Assembly (NCBI RefSeq): GCF_001421515.1
Contig: NZ_LMKM01000007.1
Location: 1-64,000 of the forward strand
Direction: 5' to 3'
Length of the DNA stretch: 64,000 nucleotides
DNA from: Pedobacter sp. Leaf216
Lineage (GTDB): Bacteria; Bacteroidota; Bacteroidia; Sphingobacteriales; Sphingobacteriaceae
The position numbers and the translations under genes are program-made. The notes under the pieces were generated by a model that was given only the letters and a program-made list of their open reading frames with translations, was not told the origin of the DNA and did not search any database. The stretch's first letter is position 1, and every line of letters begins with the position of its first letter. Below are positions 1-8,540 of the stretch, in pieces.

Positions 1-94
1 GTCACCCACGACACCCTTGTCTCGAGCTAACACTTCCTACTGCTAAGCGTGTTCGGGACTTGAACCCTATAGTCGATTGCCATGCCCGGCGCAC
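1..94 (-). mobile_element. 5' end of a group II intron (probably class IIC), cut by window edge
   Basis: Read on the minus strand, the element begins at position 94 with GTGCGCCGGGCATGG, the usual 5' end of bacterial group II introns. It continues through GGGTTCAAGTCCCGAAC (51-67) and GACAAGGGTGTCGTGG (6-21). The order and spacing match domain I of class IIC ribozymes such as the Oceanobacillus intron as I remember it. The intron body, any reverse transcriptase/maturase ORF and the 3' end lie outside the window. The insertion point is directly after the rho-independent hairpin that ends rplU-rpmA, as expected of class C introns, which insert behind terminator stems. Class assignment is by eye, so whether the copy is intact is unknown. 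Confidence 0.72.
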
Positions 95-104
95 GAAACA
101 AAAA

Positions 105-131
105 AAGTCCTGATTTGCATCAGGACTTTTT
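105..131 (-). terminator. Terminator of rplU-rpmA, also the intron insertion site
   Basis: A perfect 8-bp stem (107-114 with 119-126) has a 4-nt loop and A/T runs on both sides, so it could act in either direction. It lies 20-45 nt past the rpmA stop. The group II intron starts about 11 nt beyond it on the minus strand. Confidence 0.85.
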
Positions 132-150
132 ATTATAATTTCGTTACTAA

Positions 151-567
151 TTATTCTGCAGGTGCAGCTTCTTCAGTAGTTTCGTCTTTTTTGGTTGCTT
201 TTTTAGCAGGTGCTTTTTTAGCTGGAGCAGCTTCAACAGCAACAACTTCTTGCTCAGCAGCTGCTTTCTTAGCAACTGGTGCTTTAGCTATAGCAGCTTC
301 GATTTCAGCTTCAGTAATTGGAAGGATTGAAACGTAAGATTTGTTATCTTGTTTCTTTCTGAAAATTACAGTACCATCAACTAAAGCGAATAAAGTATGG
401 TCTCTACCAATACCAACACCTTTATCAGGGTGGTGTTTTGTTCCACGTTGACGTACTAAAATGTTTCCAGCGATAGCCAATTGCCCACCGAAAATTTTAA
501 TACCTAAACGCTTACTATGCGATTCACGTCCGTTTTTCGAACTACCGGCTCCTTTTTTGTGTGCCAT
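151..567 (-). CDS. rpmA: 50S ribosomal protein L27 with long Ala/Lys-rich C-terminal tail
   Basis: L27 is a large-subunit protein near the peptidyl transferase centre. Residues 1 to about 83 are a canonical L27, starting [16 protein letters not shown] and containing [20 protein letters not shown]. The family is usually 85-95 residues, but this protein has 138. The extra 50 or so residues are an Ala/Lys/Glu-rich tail with [15 protein letters not shown] repeats and an acidic end. The tail has no stop or frame break and uses codons like the rest, so it looks native. The gene follows rplU by 52 nt in one operon, driven from the promoter upstream of rplU. Confidence 0.96.
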   Translation of the reverse strand: MAHKKGAGSSKNGRESHSKRLGIKIFGGQLAIAGNILVRQRGTKHHPDKGVGIGRDHTLFALVDGTVIFRKKQDNKSYVSILPITEAEIEAAIAKAPVAKKAAAEQEVVAVEAAPAKKAPAKKATKKDETTEEAAPAE

Positions 568-619
568 GATTTTATATTTTGTAACTCGCTAAAAAGCGAA
601 TTATTGGGTTAACAATTAA

Positions 620-931
620 TTATAGAGTGATGTCAGAAATCTGAATCTTAGTGAAAAACTGGCGGTGACCATTTTTCTTTTTGTAACCTTTTCTACGTTT
701 TTTGTGGAAAATAATCACTTTATCACCTTTTAAATGAGATACGATCTTAGCTGAAACTTTAGCACCTTTAACTGCAGGAGCCCCTACAGTAATTGCACCA
801 CCGTTGTCAACCAACAATACATTATCAAATTCAATACTAGCGCCTTCATCTCCTTGTAATCTGTGTACAAAAAGGTGCTGGTCTTTAGCAACTTTAAATT
901 GCTGCCCTGCTATATTTACTATTGCGTACAT
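620..931 (-). CDS. rplU: 50S ribosomal protein L21
   Basis: L21 binds 23S rRNA in the large subunit. The protein is 103 residues, the normal length, starting [14 protein letters not shown] and carrying the C-terminal basic segment [15 protein letters not shown]. It is the first gene of the rplU-rpmA operon, the usual bacterial pairing. A good Bacteroidota promoter lies at 972-1002. Confidence 0.97.
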   Translation of the reverse strand: MYAIVNIAGQQFKVAKDQHLFVHRLQGDEGASIEFDNVLLVDNGGAITVGAPAVKGAKVSAKIVSHLKGDKVIIFHKKRRKGYKKKNGHRQFFTKIQISDITL

Positions 932-971
932 TGTTTAAATATTAGTTTTTTAATTTTTATTTAACGAGGTG

Positions 972-1002
972 CAAATATAGAACAAATTCAATTAACACAC
1001 AA
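972..1002 (-). promoter_or_regulatory. Promoter of rplU-rpmA
   Basis: On the minus strand TTG (1000-1002) and TATATTTG (972-979) are separated by 20 nt, fitting the Bacteroidota -33 TTG / -7 TAnnTTTG pattern. The leader to the rplU start would be about 35 nt. Confidence 0.65.
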
Positions 1003-1115
1003 ATACATATCGAAAATATTTTCTATATATATTTTATTTTTATGCCAACCTTTAATTTCAGTCTGTTTTAAGATTAACGATGACATGAAACCGTAACAAA
1101 TTTTAGTTCTTCTTA

Positions 1116-1616
1116 TTATTTACCGCTTCTTTTTTCAGCTTGATTTATCGTTTCTTCGATAATTTTTCTCATCTGTACAGCAGCATCCAACAATTTTGGG
1201 TTACCATCAAAATCACCATAAATCACAACGTGTTTAGATTTTTCTTTATACTTGAAAAGAATCTCGTAGCGCGGAACAGCCAAAGCTTTAGCACTCTTTT
1301 TTCCAATGGTATCAGGAAAATTCCAAAGGCCGATTTCATTTGCTTTTGAATGCATAAACAAAATATCGTCGCTTTTTAAAAACACCTTTTTCCGAACAAC
1401 AGAATCTACATTATTTACATACTGATATTCGCCAGTAGCAGAATTATAATGATTTTCTAATGTATCCTTTATCCCCCATTTGTAGTCCATCGATACAAAA
1501 TCCTTTTTCCTGAACGGTGCATTTTGAATGATTGGCTTGTAATAAATATAACAATAAATAATCATCGGAAGGATGATGCTAAGGGCTAAGAATATTTTTT
1601 TTCCTTTACTTGACAC
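1116..1616 (-). CDS. Membrane-anchored protein of unknown function
   Basis: I do not recognise a family. The 166-residue product has a short basic N-terminus, one hydrophobic segment (about residues 8-27) and a soluble, presumably periplasmic, domain rich in Lys, Asp and Tyr. There is no lipobox cysteine and no obvious catalytic motif. It is followed at 1686 by a separate symporter gene on the same strand. The 180-nt AT-rich gap to rplU holds that operon's promoter. An uncleaved anchor is more likely than a cleaved signal peptide because no small-residue cleavage site follows the hydrophobic stretch. Confidence 0.75.
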   Translation of the reverse strand: MSSKGKKIFLALSIILPMIIYCYIYYKPIIQNAPFRKKDFVSMDYKWGIKDTLENHYNSATGEYQYVNNVDSVVRKKVFLKSDDILFMHSKANEIGLWNFPDTIGKKSAKALAVPRYEILFKYKEKSKHVVIYGDFDGNPKLLDAAVQMRKIIEETINQAEKRSGK

Positions 1617-1685
1617 TTGATATTAAATTATTGATTGAATGTTTAAATTATTATAAGGAATGAACTATTGAGATTAAATAAAATG

Positions 1686-3068
1686 CTAAACCGCTGATTC
1701 TTTTAACTCCCCTTCCCATTTACTCACCACTGCAGTGGCAATACTATTTCCAACAACATTAGTTGCCGAACGGCCCATATCCAATAATGGATCAATGCCT
1801 ATTAATAACGCCAAACCTGCTTCAGGAATATTGAAGCTGGCAATGGTACCAGCAATTACCACCAGCGATGCCCGTGGTACCCCTGCAATGCCTTTACTGG
1901 TAAGCATTAAAATTAAAAGCATCGAAATTTGTTGCTCAAAACCCAAATGGATTCCATAAGCTTGGGCAATAAATAAGGAAGCAAACGTCATGTACATCAT
2001 CGAACCATCGAGGTTAAAAGAGTATCCAAGTGGCAATACAAAACTTACAATTTTATCTTTACATCCAAACCGCTCCAGAAGCATCATAGTTTTCGGATAA
2101 GCTGCCTCGCTACTTGCGGTACTAAAGGCCAAAAGCGCAGGTTCTTTCATATCGTTAACCAAACGGAAAATGCGTTTTTTTAATACCAAAAAGCCTAAGA
2201 AAATCAATACCATCCACAGTATGCCCAACCCTAAATAAAACTCACCGATAAAAATGGCATAGGTATTCAATACATTCAGTCCTTGTTTGGCTACAATGGC
2301 TGTCATGGCTCCAAAAACAGCTAATGGTGCAAAATTCATCACATAACCGGTCATCTTTAAAATAACGTGCGCAATGGCATCAAAAGCTTTAATTACGATC
2401 TGCCCCAAATCACCAATTGCAGCTGTGGCTACACCAAAAAATAAAGAGAAAACAACGATCTGTAAAATCTCGTTGGTTGACATAGATTCGGCGATACTCT
2501 TAGGAAAAACGTGTGCGATGAAATCTTTTACACTCATTGCAGCTTTCTGGATTCCGGTATTCACCAATTGATCTGGCAACGATAATTTCATATGTCTTCC
2601 AGGTTCGAATAAATTGACAAGAATCATCCCCAGTACTAACGACATTAGCGACATGGCTAAAAACCAACCTAATGTTTTACCGCCTATTCTCCCAACTGCT
2701 TTAATATCGCCAACTTTAGCCACACCAACAACAAGGGTTGTAAATACCAATGGAGCAACAATCATTTTAATCAGGCGAAGAAAAATATCGCTTAACAGAG
2801 TGAAATATTCTAGTTTTTTCTCTCTAATATCTTCATTCTCTTTTTTGATTTTGGCGTTAGCTTTACGCTCTGCTTTAAGTTGCGTATACACAATACTGGT
2901 GGTATCGGTTGTTTTAGCAATACTTACCTCTATACTTTTAACTTTTGCATCAGCATTAAGTATATTCTGGTTGTAAACATCGATTGAATTGACATTTAAA
3001 ATATAGCCCAGTGCAATACCCGCAATCAGCGCTAAGAAAATAAAAAGCGTGAGTTTGTTTTTCTTCAT
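1686..3068 (-). CDS. Dicarboxylate/amino acid:cation symporter (DAACS family)
   Basis: An inner-membrane Na+ or H+ symporter of the GltP/GltT/DctA fold that takes up acidic amino acids or C4-dicarboxylates. Visible family motifs are the serine-rich hairpin STASSEAAYPKTM, then GYSFNLDGSMMY (usually NMDGT in this family) and GIDPLLDMGRSATNVVGN near the C-terminus. At 460 residues it is longer than the common 420. The excess is a hydrophilic, Lys/Glu-rich, probably coiled-coil insert between TM1 and TM2 (about residues 28-85). Substrate cannot be assigned from sequence. It stands alone and is divergent from the sigma factor gene at 3231. Confidence 0.93.
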   Translation of the reverse strand: MKKNKLTLFIFLALIAGIALGYILNVNSIDVYNQNILNADAKVKSIEVSIAKTTDTTSIVYTQLKAERKANAKIKKENEDIREKKLEYFTLLSDIFLRLIKMIVAPLVFTTLVVGVAKVGDIKAVGRIGGKTLGWFLAMSLMSLVLGMILVNLFEPGRHMKLSLPDQLVNTGIQKAAMSVKDFIAHVFPKSIAESMSTNEILQIVVFSLFFGVATAAIGDLGQIVIKAFDAIAHVILKMTGYVMNFAPLAVFGAMTAIVAKQGLNVLNTYAIFIGEFYLGLGILWMVLIFLGFLVLKKRIFRLVNDMKEPALLAFSTASSEAAYPKTMMLLERFGCKDKIVSFVLPLGYSFNLDGSMMYMTFASLFIAQAYGIHLGFEQQISMLLILMLTSKGIAGVPRASLVVIAGTIASFNIPEAGLALLIGIDPLLDMGRSATNVVGNSIATAVVSKWEGELKESAV

Positions 3069-3230
3069 GAATATAAAAAGTTTGTGGTACTCTTAATTTG
3101 GTAAAACTACGATATTTACGGCTTGTAACAAATTTTGATAACAGCTGGAATTAAAAAATATATTATTTTTGGCACTTTGTTGTAACAAAAAATGCTCAAC
3201 ATCATCTAAAACGCAACCTTCAACCCCTAA

Positions 3231-3728
3231 ATGGAACAAAAAGACAAGCTATTTAAAGAAATTTTTGATTCAAACTCCAAAAAGATTTTCCATTTATGTT
3301 ATGGTTATACTGGCGATACCGACGCTGCCAATGATCTTTTACAGGAAACTTTTTTAAAGGTTTGGCAAAACCTGGATAAATTCAGGAACAAATCTTTAAT
3401 TTCTACATGGATTTACAGAATTGCCGTAAACACCTGTTTAACCTACTTAAGATCAGAGAAACGACAGGCAAAAGACGAATTAACGGACAACATAATTGAA
3501 AATAAAATAGAAGAGTTTTCGGAGAAAAACGAACAGGTTGCCCTTCTTTATAAATGTATATCCAAACTCGAAGAAAATGACCGCTTGATTATAACAATGG
3601 TATTAGATGAATTACCATATCACGAAATTGCCGATATCTCTGGAATAAGTGAAGGCAATTTAAGAGTAAAAATTCACCGAATTAAACAAAAGTTAACAGA
3701 ATTATATAGTCAGTATGCAAGCGTTTGA
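3231..3728 (+). CDS. ECF-type RNA polymerase sigma factor
   Basis: A 165-residue extracytoplasmic-function sigma factor. Region 2 is visible around GDTDAANDLLQETFLKVWQ and region 4 around YHEIADISGISEGNLRVKIHRIKQKL. The ATG at 3231 gives a complete region 2; a TATTTTTG element lies about 60 nt upstream (3164-3171). The stop overlaps the start of the next gene by 14 nt, so the two are probably co-translated. The downstream membrane protein could be its antagonist, but no known anti-sigma domain is visible. Confidence 0.93.
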   Translation: MEQKDKLFKEIFDSNSKKIFHLCYGYTGDTDAANDLLQETFLKVWQNLDKFRNKSLISTWIYRIAVNTCLTYLRSEKRQAKDELTDNIIENKIEEFSEKNEQVALLYKCISKLEENDRLIITMVLDELPYHEIADISGISEGNLRVKIHRIKQKLTELYSQYASV

Positions 3729-4314
3729 TCAAATACAGGAGCTGTGGCAAAATCACAAAGTAGAAGTTAAGGTTTCTGCAGATGAAATGCTACAACAAGT
3801 GAAGAAAGAAGTAAATGGATTAAAGCTTAAATCTGCTTTGAACATCCTGGGGATGCTGGCATCATTTATTGCTATTGCTGCACTATGGATATTTTTTCAT
3901 TTCGAATCGTGGACAACCCACGTGGGCATCAGCATCACAATTATTGCAATTGGTGTATATACATTGATTCTTTACCGTGATTACCGTTTAATCTCGAAAA
4001 CCGATTTTACGGCTCATCCCCATCAGTATCTGAATAACCTAAAAACTTATCAGTTAAACCGCTATAAGCTTTACAATTCTTTATACTGGTTTTATGCAAT
4101 TGCCCTCTCATTAGGCATTATGTTCTATTTCGTAGAAATTCTTTCTCGTTTTAATACCATTCAAAAGGTACTGGCAATAGGATTTACAGCATTTTGGATG
4201 GTATTTTGCTCAACAATTCTGAGAAAAGCGGTAATAAGCCGAGAAAAAGAACGCATTGCTTTATTGATTGAAAAATTTGAACGCATTAGCGAACAGATTT
4301 CTACCCCGGAATAA
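3715..4314 (+). CDS. Four-helix membrane protein coupled to the sigma factor
   Basis: Not recognised beyond architecture. A soluble N-terminus of about 40 residues (amphipathic, Lys/Glu-rich) is followed by a TM pair (about 43-62 and 68-86), a cytoplasmic linker, a second TM pair (about 122-141 and 148-168) and a charged coiled C-terminus (REKERIALLIEKFERIS). It overlaps the ECF sigma gene by 14 nt. Sigma/anti-sigma pairs often have this overlapping arrangement with a membrane protein second, so a regulatory partner is a fair inference. No zinc-binding anti-sigma HxxxCxxC motif is present. Confidence 0.8.
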   Translation: MQAFDQIQELWQNHKVEVKVSADEMLQQVKKEVNGLKLKSALNILGMLASFIAIAALWIFFHFESWTTHVGISITIIAIGVYTLILYRDYRLISKTDFTAHPHQYLNNLKTYQLNRYKLYNSLYWFYAIALSLGIMFYFVEILSRFNTIQKVLAIGFTAFWMVFCSTILRKAVISREKERIALLIEKFERISEQISTPE

Positions 4315-4362
4315 TTTTAGGCACGGTTTTTTCATTGTAAAAACTGATACATTGAAAACATT

Positions 4363-5001
4363 ATGATTTATCGCCAGATAATGAAATTGTTAAATCATAA
4401 TCGCTTCACTACAGTTGAAACTAAAATTATACCGTTGAAAAAACAAATTTTATCCATACTTTTTTTGCTGGCCCTGCCATGCACATTTGCGTTTAAACAA
4501 GACTTGAGCCAACCAGTACAACTTGACTGGGAAACTCATTTTAAAGGTAAACCAGATATGCAATCGCCCTTTTTTGCTTTAACGGCAATGACCTGGAAAT
4601 ACAGCTACTCAAGCACTGTTTACCGCAACCGGGTTGCCATCAATTTAAAGAATGAAGCCACAATTGATAAAACAAGATCGTGGGTGAAATGGGACAAGAT
4701 TAAAGATCCTGACATTAGGGCAAGTTTGTTGCACCACGAACAAGGACACGCTGATATTCAATATGTTTTACTTTTAGAAGCCGAAAGGGTGCTGAAGAAC
4801 AGAAACTATTCAGTAAACAACTACAAAGCACAAATTTCAGAACTGGCAAACCAGATCAGCGAGTATTTTGATACCATGCAACGCAATTACGACGAGGAAA
4901 CTGAACACGGCAGCAACCATAAAATGCAGGCCAGATGGGATGAAATTATTCAGGATAAAATTGAAGAATCAAGAGCAGCAACAGCAGAATTACAAAAATA
5001 G
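4363..5001 (+). CDS. DUF922-type secreted putative zinc protease
   Basis: The 212-residue protein has an HExxH motif within LLHHEQGHADI (His125-Glu126-Gln-Gly-His129) and a downstream YDEETEHG segment that may supply the third ligand. This pattern is typical of the DUF922 family, whose members are presumed exported peptidases. A hydrophobic signal-like stretch (about residues 28-44, preceded by LKK) follows an unusually long N-terminus. Translation may therefore start later than the ATG at 4363, for example at the ATG at 4381. It lies 48 nt after the sigma/membrane pair on the same strand. Its end overlaps convergent dgkA by 12 nt. Confidence 0.8.
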   Translation: MIYRQIMKLLNHNRFTTVETKIIPLKKQILSILFLLALPCTFAFKQDLSQPVQLDWETHFKGKPDMQSPFFALTAMTWKYSYSSTVYRNRVAINLKNEATIDKTRSWVKWDKIKDPDIRASLLHHEQGHADIQYVLLLEAERVLKNRNYSVNNYKAQISELANQISEYFDTMQRNYDEETEHGSNHKMQARWDEIIQDKIEESRAATAELQK

Positions 5002-5361
5002 CTTCGGCACAAATATGATGCAACCTACAGCGACGGCCAAAAATGCTGCAACCAAAACAGCCGCCGCAGCCAAATCTTTTACCAATTTGATTTTTGGATG
5101 ATAATCTGGTGAAACAACATCTGCTAGTTTCTCAATGCTTGTGTTTATTATTTCAGCCATAAAAACTGCAACAATTACAGATAATATTGCAATCCATTCT
5201 AAGCCAGAAATTTTTAAATAAAAAGATAACGCAACCGCAACAATTGCTGAAACTAAATGAATCCTCCCATTGTGTTCATTAACAAAAAACAACCTTAATC
5301 CATTAAAAGCATATTTAAAGCTCCTTACCCGCTCTATAATTGAAAATTTCTGGCTGCTCAT
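4990..5361 (-). CDS. dgkA: Diacylglycerol kinase family protein
   Basis: A small integral membrane kinase (123 residues) of the DgkA/undecaprenol kinase family, which phosphorylates lipid alcohols in the inner membrane. Visible motifs are RSFKYAFNGL near the N-terminus, then EIINTSIEKLADVVSP and KLVKDLAAAAVLVAA with the catalytic Glu and Lys positions. There are three TM helices, as usual. Whether the substrate is diacylglycerol or undecaprenol cannot be told. The 3' end overlaps the DUF922 gene tail to tail by 12 nt. Confidence 0.93.
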   Translation of the reverse strand: MSSQKFSIIERVRSFKYAFNGLRLFFVNEHNGRIHLVSAIVAVALSFYLKISGLEWIAILSVIVAVFMAEIINTSIEKLADVVSPDYHPKIKLVKDLAAAAVLVAAFLAVAVGCIIFVPKLFL

Positions 5362-5447
5362 TATTTTAATTTTAGCTAGGCATTAAAGATGCTGAAACAA
5401 GATAATGCCTTATATGTGCGAAGCATGTGATTTTTAACCCTTAAAAG

Positions 5448-6068
5448 TTAGCTTTTACCTTTCCCTTCTTCAGGCTTTACTTCGCTCGTAGAAAAACTGC
5501 TACCACTTAATTTATATTGATAAGTCTTGCTAATTGTTTTAGTGCTATCTACAGTATCTTTAACAGGAAAAGAGCGAAAAAGATCGCCATTTTTAATAAA
5601 AAATTTATCATTCCCTGCATATCCTTTTTTCTGGTTAGCACTTAAAGAAGGAAAACCTATCTTATTAAAATCTCCACCGGCGTATTCGAAAACATTCAGA
5701 TCGGAAACGTTTTTTTTGCTTAGTAACTGGATATAGATTTCCGGGTTACCATCATTATCCAGGTCCATATTCCATGCATCCGTTATTATTCCTTTGCGAT
5801 CTACCGCAGCAGATTTATAATTGTTACGTACGGAATCAGACATTAAAATTTGATACCCGCCAATTGAATCAACGCCTTTCCCCCAGCTTAAAATCTCAAA
5901 ATTCAAACCCGGTTTTACTTCTATATCCTTATAAAAACGGAAAGGGTTCTTTTCAATTTTAGTAGCTTCTGTTATAACTGGTTTTGGTTTTTCTTCTGTG
6001 CATGCAAAACAAAACAGCATCCCTGCTATTAACAAAAGATGCTGTTTTGTATATTTCTGTAGTTTCAT
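5448..6068 (-). CDS. Lipoprotein of unknown function
   Basis: A lipoprotein signal peptide (MKLQKYTKQHLLLIAG, then LFCFAC as lipobox) is followed by a soluble domain of about 180 residues. The segment MDLDNDGNPEIYIQLLS resembles the Asp-rich calcium loops of FG-GAP/VCBS-like repeats, but only one is seen. I chose the ATG at 6068 because the longer reading frame from 6095 puts nine extra residues in front of a perfect signal peptide. The first codons carry a 13-bp perfect inverted repeat (6009-6021 with 6038-6050). Confidence 0.8.
   Translation of the reverse strand: MKLQKYTKQHLLLIAGMLFCFACTEEKPKPVITEATKIEKNPFRFYKDIEVKPGLNFEILSWGKGVDSIGGYQILMSDSVRNNYKSAAVDRKGIITDAWNMDLDNDGNPEIYIQLLSKKNVSDLNVFEYAGGDFNKIGFPSLSANQKKGYAGNDKFFIKNGDLFRSFPVKDTVDSTKTISKTYQYKLSGSSFSTSEVKPEEGKGKS
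6009..6050 (-). repeat. 13-bp inverted repeat in the signal-peptide coding region
   Basis: The arms ACAAAACAGCATC (6009-6021) and GATGCTGTTTTGT (6038-6050) pair perfectly around a 16-nt loop. The hairpin begins about 18 nt inside the lipoprotein coding sequence (start 6068), where a stable RNA stem could affect initiation. Confidence 0.75.
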
Positions 6069-6124
6069 TCTATTTGGGACGTTTGGTTGCCCCAAATTAA
6101 GTATTTTAGCTTACCTAAGCAACA

Positions 6125-8035
6125 TTATTTCTTGGCCTCTGCCTTTACTTCTGGCGCACCATTATTTAAAACAGTCTCTGCAGTAACACTTCTTCTACCA
6201 CTTGGTGCAATAACTATGGTTTTTAGAACTCTCTTCTCTCCTTGCGGAACAGTAATTTTTAGAGGAGCAGTATATAAGAATGCATTTTCGGATGGACGCG
6301 CCAAATCGATAGTATAATAAATTTTTGCACCGGTAACAGGTGCTTTCAAATCAATGGTAAAATCGCCACCGGTTAAAGGTTTATCACTTTGACCTATTGG
6401 TGTAGGCACCCAAAAATTTATGTTCATTTTATCTAAACGCGCCAAATGCACTGGTAGGCGTTGCTCAGAAAAATTCTTAATATCTTTCCGCTCCACCGGC
6501 GACCATGCAATTTCAGCCAAGGCCAACAAACGCGGGAAAGCATGATTTTCTGCCTTCGCTGTTGTTTTAATGTACTCTGTCCACATATTTGCTTGCACCC
6601 CTTTAATGTATTTACGCTCATCGGCAGTTAACACTTTAGGAATTGGATCGTAAGCATAAATCTTTTGGTATGGCGCAAATCCACCAATAGTAACCGGCTC
6701 ATCAGGAGAATTGGATTGTTTATGGTCAATATATAAACCCATCGAACCTGGAGTCATAATTACGTCGTGTTTTTGTTGTGCAGCAGCAATTCCACCATCT
6801 TCACCTCTCCAACTCATTACTGTTGCATTTGGGGCTAAACCACCTTCCAAAATCTCATCCCAGCCAATAATTGAGCGTCCTTTTCCATTTACATGTTTCT
6901 CTATGGTTTGAATAAAATAACTCTGTAATTCATGCTCATCTTTCAAACCTTTTTCTTTCATTAAATTCTGACAGAATGTCGATTCTTTCCAATAGGTTTT
7001 AGGAGCTTCATCACCACCAATATGAATGTATTTAGAAGGAAAAATAGCAATCACTTCATCCAAAACATTTTCTAAAAAGGTAAAGGTATTGGCTGATGGT
7101 ACAAAAATATCATCAAAAACACCCCAGGTTTGTTGCACCTGCTTTCCTTTTCTACTGCCTGCCCATGGTGTTTTATCACTGATAAAAGTATCACGCTCAG
7201 GGAAACAGCTTAACTCAGGGTAAGAAGCAATGGCAGCTGAAGCATGACCAGGCAATTCGATTTCCGGAATTACGGTGATGTATTTGCTCGCTGCATAGCG
7301 AACAACTTCTTTAGCTTCTTCTTGTGTGTAAAAACCTTTAACAGGTGTAAGGTAATTGCCATTGCCTGGATAATTCCCAATAATACTTCCATTGCGTGAA
7401 GAGCCGATTTCGGTTAGCTTTGGATATTTTTTAATCTCTAACCTCCAACCTTGATCATCTGTTAAATGCCAGTGAAAAGTGTTGATTTTATAATAAGCCA
7501 ATTGATCGATATATTTTTTGATGAAAGATATTGGGAAAAAATGACGGCACACATCCAACATGGTTCCACGATAAGCAAACCGAGGATAATCGTTAATGTT
7601 TACCGCAGGTAATGTAATTTTATCTGCAACTTTATCTGGCAACATTTGCATCAGTGATTGTACGGCATAAAAAAGTCCGGCACCCTTTCCTGTTAAAACG
7701 ATTTGGTTGGGTGTAACTTTAATGGTGTAACCTTCGGCAGGCAATTTATCTGCGCCAACAGAAGTAAGTATAAGTGCTTTTTGATTGGGTTGAGTTACTT
7801 TATTTTCTCTCAAGGCAAAACCGGCTTTTGTAACGATAAAAGCGTTTAATAAATCAGACATCTTTGCTCCGTCGATGCTCTGGTTTACCAAAACAGTGGT
7901 TTTATCCAAAATAAAATTTCCATTTGCTCTTGTAATGGCTACTGGTGCAGGTATGATTCCCAAATTGGGATCGCTCTGCGCAAACGCACTTGTGCTGATT
8001 AATACTCCAATAAAAATCGATAATGCTTTGTTCAT
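6125..8035 (-). CDS. Beta-N-acetylhexosaminidase, GH20
   Basis: Exported glycoside hydrolase that removes terminal beta-linked GlcNAc/GalNAc, for example from chitooligosaccharides or glycans. A signal peptide (about residues 1-19, ending AFAQ) is followed by the GH20b domain (about 25-150). The catalytic TIM barrel shows FHWHLTDDQGWRLEI and the Asp342-Glu343 pair in HIGGDEAPK. A C-terminal beta-sandwich (from about 550) resembles the chitobiase C-terminal domain. The 636-residue length is normal. No PUL, SusC/D or regulator is adjacent. Confidence 0.95.
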   Translation of the reverse strand: MNKALSIFIGVLISTSAFAQSDPNLGIIPAPVAITRANGNFILDKTTVLVNQSIDGAKMSDLLNAFIVTKAGFALRENKVTQPNQKALILTSVGADKLPAEGYTIKVTPNQIVLTGKGAGLFYAVQSLMQMLPDKVADKITLPAVNINDYPRFAYRGTMLDVCRHFFPISFIKKYIDQLAYYKINTFHWHLTDDQGWRLEIKKYPKLTEIGSSRNGSIIGNYPGNGNYLTPVKGFYTQEEAKEVVRYAASKYITVIPEIELPGHASAAIASYPELSCFPERDTFISDKTPWAGSRKGKQVQQTWGVFDDIFVPSANTFTFLENVLDEVIAIFPSKYIHIGGDEAPKTYWKESTFCQNLMKEKGLKDEHELQSYFIQTIEKHVNGKGRSIIGWDEILEGGLAPNATVMSWRGEDGGIAAAQQKHDVIMTPGSMGLYIDHKQSNSPDEPVTIGGFAPYQKIYAYDPIPKVLTADERKYIKGVQANMWTEYIKTTAKAENHAFPRLLALAEIAWSPVERKDIKNFSEQRLPVHLARLDKMNINFWVPTPIGQSDKPLTGGDFTIDLKAPVTGAKIYYTIDLARPSENAFLYTAPLKITVPQGEKRVLKTIVIAPSGRRSVTAETVLNNGAPEVKAEAKK

Positions 8036-8229
8036 GTTGTGTTTTTGGTTTTAAATTTATTTGATTATTACAACCAATATAGAGATTATGGGCAGATCCT
8101 GAACCTCACATTTTTGTTACAATTTAAATCAACCGTTTGACTGGACTGCCCAATGCAGATAAATTTTAACCCGAAGGCTTATGCGTTTTTTCTAATGCTT
8201 TTGATAATACATTTATAATAAAAATCCTA

Positions 8230-8510
8230 GTATTTTTTTGAAAATCAAATGCAGTAGCGTTTTGGGTTGGAACAGTCCCGCTCCCGCTTCTGCCGATTGA
8301 AAAATCTGCATCCCGCTTTGATCGGGTTTAGGTGGCGCAGACAATGGTACTTGTTATGGTTGCAATGTGCAGAAGACAATTGATGAACGGTGTTATTCAA
8401 CTTTCAATAGCAGCAAAAACCTGCGTATATAAACCTTATTGCATTGCAAAGCCCGGAGCGCAGCGAGGACTTGTAATGGAAAGCAGGACTAACAATAAAA
8501 AGAGCTGCTG
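8230..8510. repeat. Intergenic composite element in the 555-nt gap before trxB
   Basis: The gap between the hexosaminidase start and the trxB end has no credible gene. It holds a GC-richer block from GCGTTTTGGGTTGG, through a CCCG/CGGG hairpin (in ATCCCGCTTTGATCGGGTT) and GGGTTTAGG, to GCCCGGAGCGCAGCGAGGAC. Similar words occur in the gaps at 17296-17402 and 62790-62950. I read these as members of a dispersed non-coding repeat family common in Bacteroidota; the boundaries are approximate. Confidence 0.45.
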
Positions 8511-8540
8511 AAATTGCTTTCCAAAAAAATCAATCACAAA

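Noticed and set aside
47..68. tRNA-like T-arm (GGGTTCAAGTCCC on the minus strand)
   Set aside because: No acceptor stem or anticodon arm can be built around it. The flanking words fit domain I of a group II intron better.
77..337. Ala-rich plus-strand ORF opposite rpmA
   Set aside because: It is a shadow of the Ala/Lys-rich tail of L27 and its upstream part lies in the intron and terminator.
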